From an uncultured Collinsella sp. (GTDB lineage: Bacteria > Actinomycetota > Coriobacteriia > Coriobacteriales > Coriobacteriaceae): a DNA stretch of 64,000 bases. The notes under the pieces were generated by a model. It ran no database searches. It saw only the letters and a program-made list of their open reading frames with translations, and was not told where the DNA came from. Shown here one piece after another: positions 62,376-64,000 of the stretch (position 1 is the first letter of the stretch; the number at the start of each line of letters is the position of its first letter). Location of the stretch: positions 48,577 through 112,576 of the forward strand of contig CAJLRE010000001.1 in NCBI GenBank assembly GCA_905208975.1, given 5' to 3'. Position numbers and translations under genes: made by a program.

Positions 62376-63737
62376 ATGCTACGCCGTAAGGTCACTGACA
62401 GGCTTTTGAACTGGAAAAATAACTCTCATAAGGCATTGCTTGTTACCGGTGCGCGTCAAATTGGCAAGAGCTATGCGATTCGCGCGTTTGGTAAAGACAA
62501 CTACGCGTCGTATTTTGAGGCCAATTTGCTGCTCGATGCCGAGGCAAGAGATGTGCTCATTGGCGCTAAGAACGCCGTTGACTTTATCAACCGCGTGGCC
62601 CTTCTTGCGGATGCACCGCTTGTTGAGGGAGATACGCTTATCTTTGTCGATGAAATACAGGAGTATCCGCAGATCGTCACGCTCATGAAGGCGTTGGTCG
62701 AGGACGGGCGCTTTAGCTATGTCTTCTCGGGGTCTATGCTTGGGACTGAGTTTAAGGGGATCTCTTCTTTCCCGGTGGGGTATGTCGAGCACATTGTTAT
62801 GCGGCCAATGGATTTTGAAGAGTTTTGTTGGGCAAACAGCATCAGCGAGAATGTGCTTGCAGACATCCGCAGCTGCCTTGTCGAGAGGCGTCCCGTCGAA
62901 AACTATATTCATGAGGCGATGCTCAAAAACTTTAGAGCTTATATCGTTTGCGGCGGCATGCCGGAGGTCGTACAGAACTATATCGATTCGGGTTATTCAC
63001 TCGTGAGGACGCGTGAGCTTCAAATTCAGCTGGTCGATCAGTACAAAAGTGATATCTCTAAATATGCATCGACTCGAGCGTTTAACGTTCGCGCGATTTT
63101 CGAACAAATTCCCGTTCAGCTTGAGGCGGAGTCCCATCGCTTTGTTGTTTCATCCCTAGGCGAGGGGGCTCGCCTTCAAAAATACGAGCAGGATTTCCTA
63201 TGGCTGGTGAACGCGGGCGTCGGTTTGATGGTCGCCCAGGTGACGGAGGCCCGGAGTCCTCTTAAGAGGACAGAGAAGGCGACCGCCTTTAAACTATACG
63301 AGTCTGATACAGGCATGCTCGCATCACGGTATCCCGGCAGCACGGCACGCGCTGTCTACCTTGATATGAAAACCCCCAACCTCGGCGGTCTCTATGAGAA
63401 CGTGGTCGCGCAGGAGCTTGTCGCCCTTGGAACTGATGCATGGTACTACCAGACACGCGAGGTCGGCGAAGTTGACTTTGTGATCGAAGGCACCCGCGGG
63501 CACGTTGTCCCAATCGAGGTCAAATCGGGCAAGAAGGTTCGAGCCCATGCGGCCCTCGACCGTCTGATGAGCGTGAGCGAGTACAAAATCCCCGAGGCCG
63601 TTGTGCTAAGCCACGAGAACCTCAGCAAAGAGGGCAAGGTCCTGTACGTTCCAATCTATATGACATTCTGCCTCGATGAGTTTATGGAAAAGGACGACCC
63701 CAACAACGATTTCTCGTTTGCACCCATATCCCTCTAG
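62376..63737 (+). CDS. AAA+ ATPase with DUF4143 domain
   Basis: Predicted 453 residues. The P-loop ATPase half (about 15-160) has LLVTGARQIGKSYAIR and Walker B TLIFVDEIQEYPQ; sensor region VFSGSMLGTEFKGI. The C-terminal DUF4143 part (about 210-400) ends with nuclease-like VDFVIEGTRGHVVPIEVKSGKKVRAHAAL, which resembles a PD-(D/E)xK core (Asp, Glu-x-Lys). The family is common in gut bacteria and its role is unknown; defence or DNA processing has been suggested. GAGGTG lies before ATG. The preceding repeats suggest tight control. Confidence 0.85.
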   Translation: MLRRKVTDRLLNWKNNSHKALLVTGARQIGKSYAIRAFGKDNYASYFEANLLLDAEARDVLIGAKNAVDFINRVALLADAPLVEGDTLIFVDEIQEYPQIVTLMKALVEDGRFSYVFSGSMLGTEFKGISSFPVGYVEHIVMRPMDFEEFCWANSISENVLADIRSCLVERRPVENYIHEAMLKNFRAYIVCGGMPEVVQNYIDSGYSLVRTRELQIQLVDQYKSDISKYASTRAFNVRAIFEQIPVQLEAESHRFVVSSLGEGARLQKYEQDFLWLVNAGVGLMVAQVTEARSPLKRTEKATAFKLYESDTGMLASRYPGSTARAVYLDMKTPNLGGLYENVVAQELVALGTDAWYYQTREVGEVDFVIEGTRGHVVPIEVKSGKKVRAHAALDRLMSVSEYKIPEAVVLSHENLSKEGKVLYVPIYMTFCLDEFMEKDDPNNDFSFAPISL

Positions 63738-63787
63738 GCCATCTGGGTCCGCGACCAGGTCCCCCTCTATACCCAAAGCAGCGCGTG

Positions 63788-63810
63788 GTTTCGCGGCAAA
63801 GCCGCGAAAC
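63788..63810. other. Perfect hairpin after the ATPase gene
   Basis: GTTTCGCGGC and GCCGCGAAAC pair around AAA, 50 bases past the stop; no T-tract. From here to 64000 I see no credible gene; a 64-codon minus-strand frame at 63767-63961 has no ribosome site or known motif. Confidence 0.5.
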
Positions 63811-64000
63811 AGCGACCGGGACAAGGCACCCCATCAGCCACGTCCTTCATCCAGCCCCACAATCCGAGGACGTAGTCGTAGCAGGATCTGAGGGCTGACC
63901 TTCGCGGACATTCCGCAGGACGAAAGAACCCCCGCCGCACGAAGTGTGAACTGCGCCCCAATTCTTGGACGGGCTAATAAGCGGCCTACGCCGCACATAG

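Noticed and set aside
63767..63961. Small 64-codon gene at the right end
   Set aside because: No ribosome site, no motif, and it crosses a perfect hairpin.

Overview
The window looks like a chromosomal segment of a Collinsella-type gut actinobacterium (Coriobacteriia). It is GC-rich, with anaerobe enzymes (rubrerythrin, lactate dehydrogenase, arginine deiminase pathway), mannose-family PTS genes, LytS/LytTR two-component pairs and many palindromic intergenic repeats. The genus is inferred from protein style and gene mix; no database search was run.

Layout. 1-7.9 kb: M16C metalloprotease, 5-formyltetrahydrofolate cyclo-ligase, an AbiEi-like protein with a nuclease-like C-terminus lying between two arrays of a TCCACGCTC repeat, an acetyl-CoA-type MetA, and a lactate/hydroxyacid dehydrogenase. 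8.2-24.3 kb: sugar-amine uptake and breakdown. There are three FrlB-like SIS-domain deglycases, three GntR/UTRA regulators with visible candidate operators, a mannose-family PTS (IIAB, IIC, IID), a HAD phosphatase, a YitT membrane protein, a DMT exporter, recQ, and a decayed IS110/IS1111-type element with 15-bp inverted repeats. 24.6-40.8 kb: housekeeping and DNA repair (GNAT, threonine aldolase, PAP2, mfd, nth, an ABC transporter with an in-frame amber stop, rmuC), an HTH/nucleotidyltransferase pair, rubrerythrin, a clusterless MutY-like glycosylase behind an Rrf2 regulator, tRNA-Asp and a small phosphodiesterase. 40.9-48.9 kb: two paralogous LytS/LytTR systems, one in an operon with a family 2 glycosyltransferase, plus a UMF1 transporter and a phospholipase C-like protein. 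49-53.4 kb: amidohydrolase with an APC permease, and a membrane-anchored C39-like peptidase. 53.5-61.7 kb: the arginine deiminase module. 62.3-63.7 kb: an AAA/DUF4143 ATPase behind three 34-bp-spaced direct repeats.

How genes work together. The arginine deiminase module has a minus-strand operon (YfcC-type antiporter, arcA, arcB, arcC) and a divergent plus-strand pair (second arcA, then an XRE/S24-like regulator whose catalytic Ser and Lys positions are Ala and Arg). The two arcC genes are practically identical for 1,046 bp, lie in the same orientation and bracket the module, so recombination between them would excise 7,125 bp and leave one arcC. In the sugar region, the PTS genes and the SIS deglycase form one operon that fits import and cleavage of a glycated amino acid. 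A TATAACG-type box is shared by the upstream regions of gntR at 12.5-13.2 kb, the PTS operon and the DMT exporter, which suggests one regulon.

The least explained material is intergenic: about ten kinds of palindromic or tandem repeats, several of which start at or contain a gene's stop codon.
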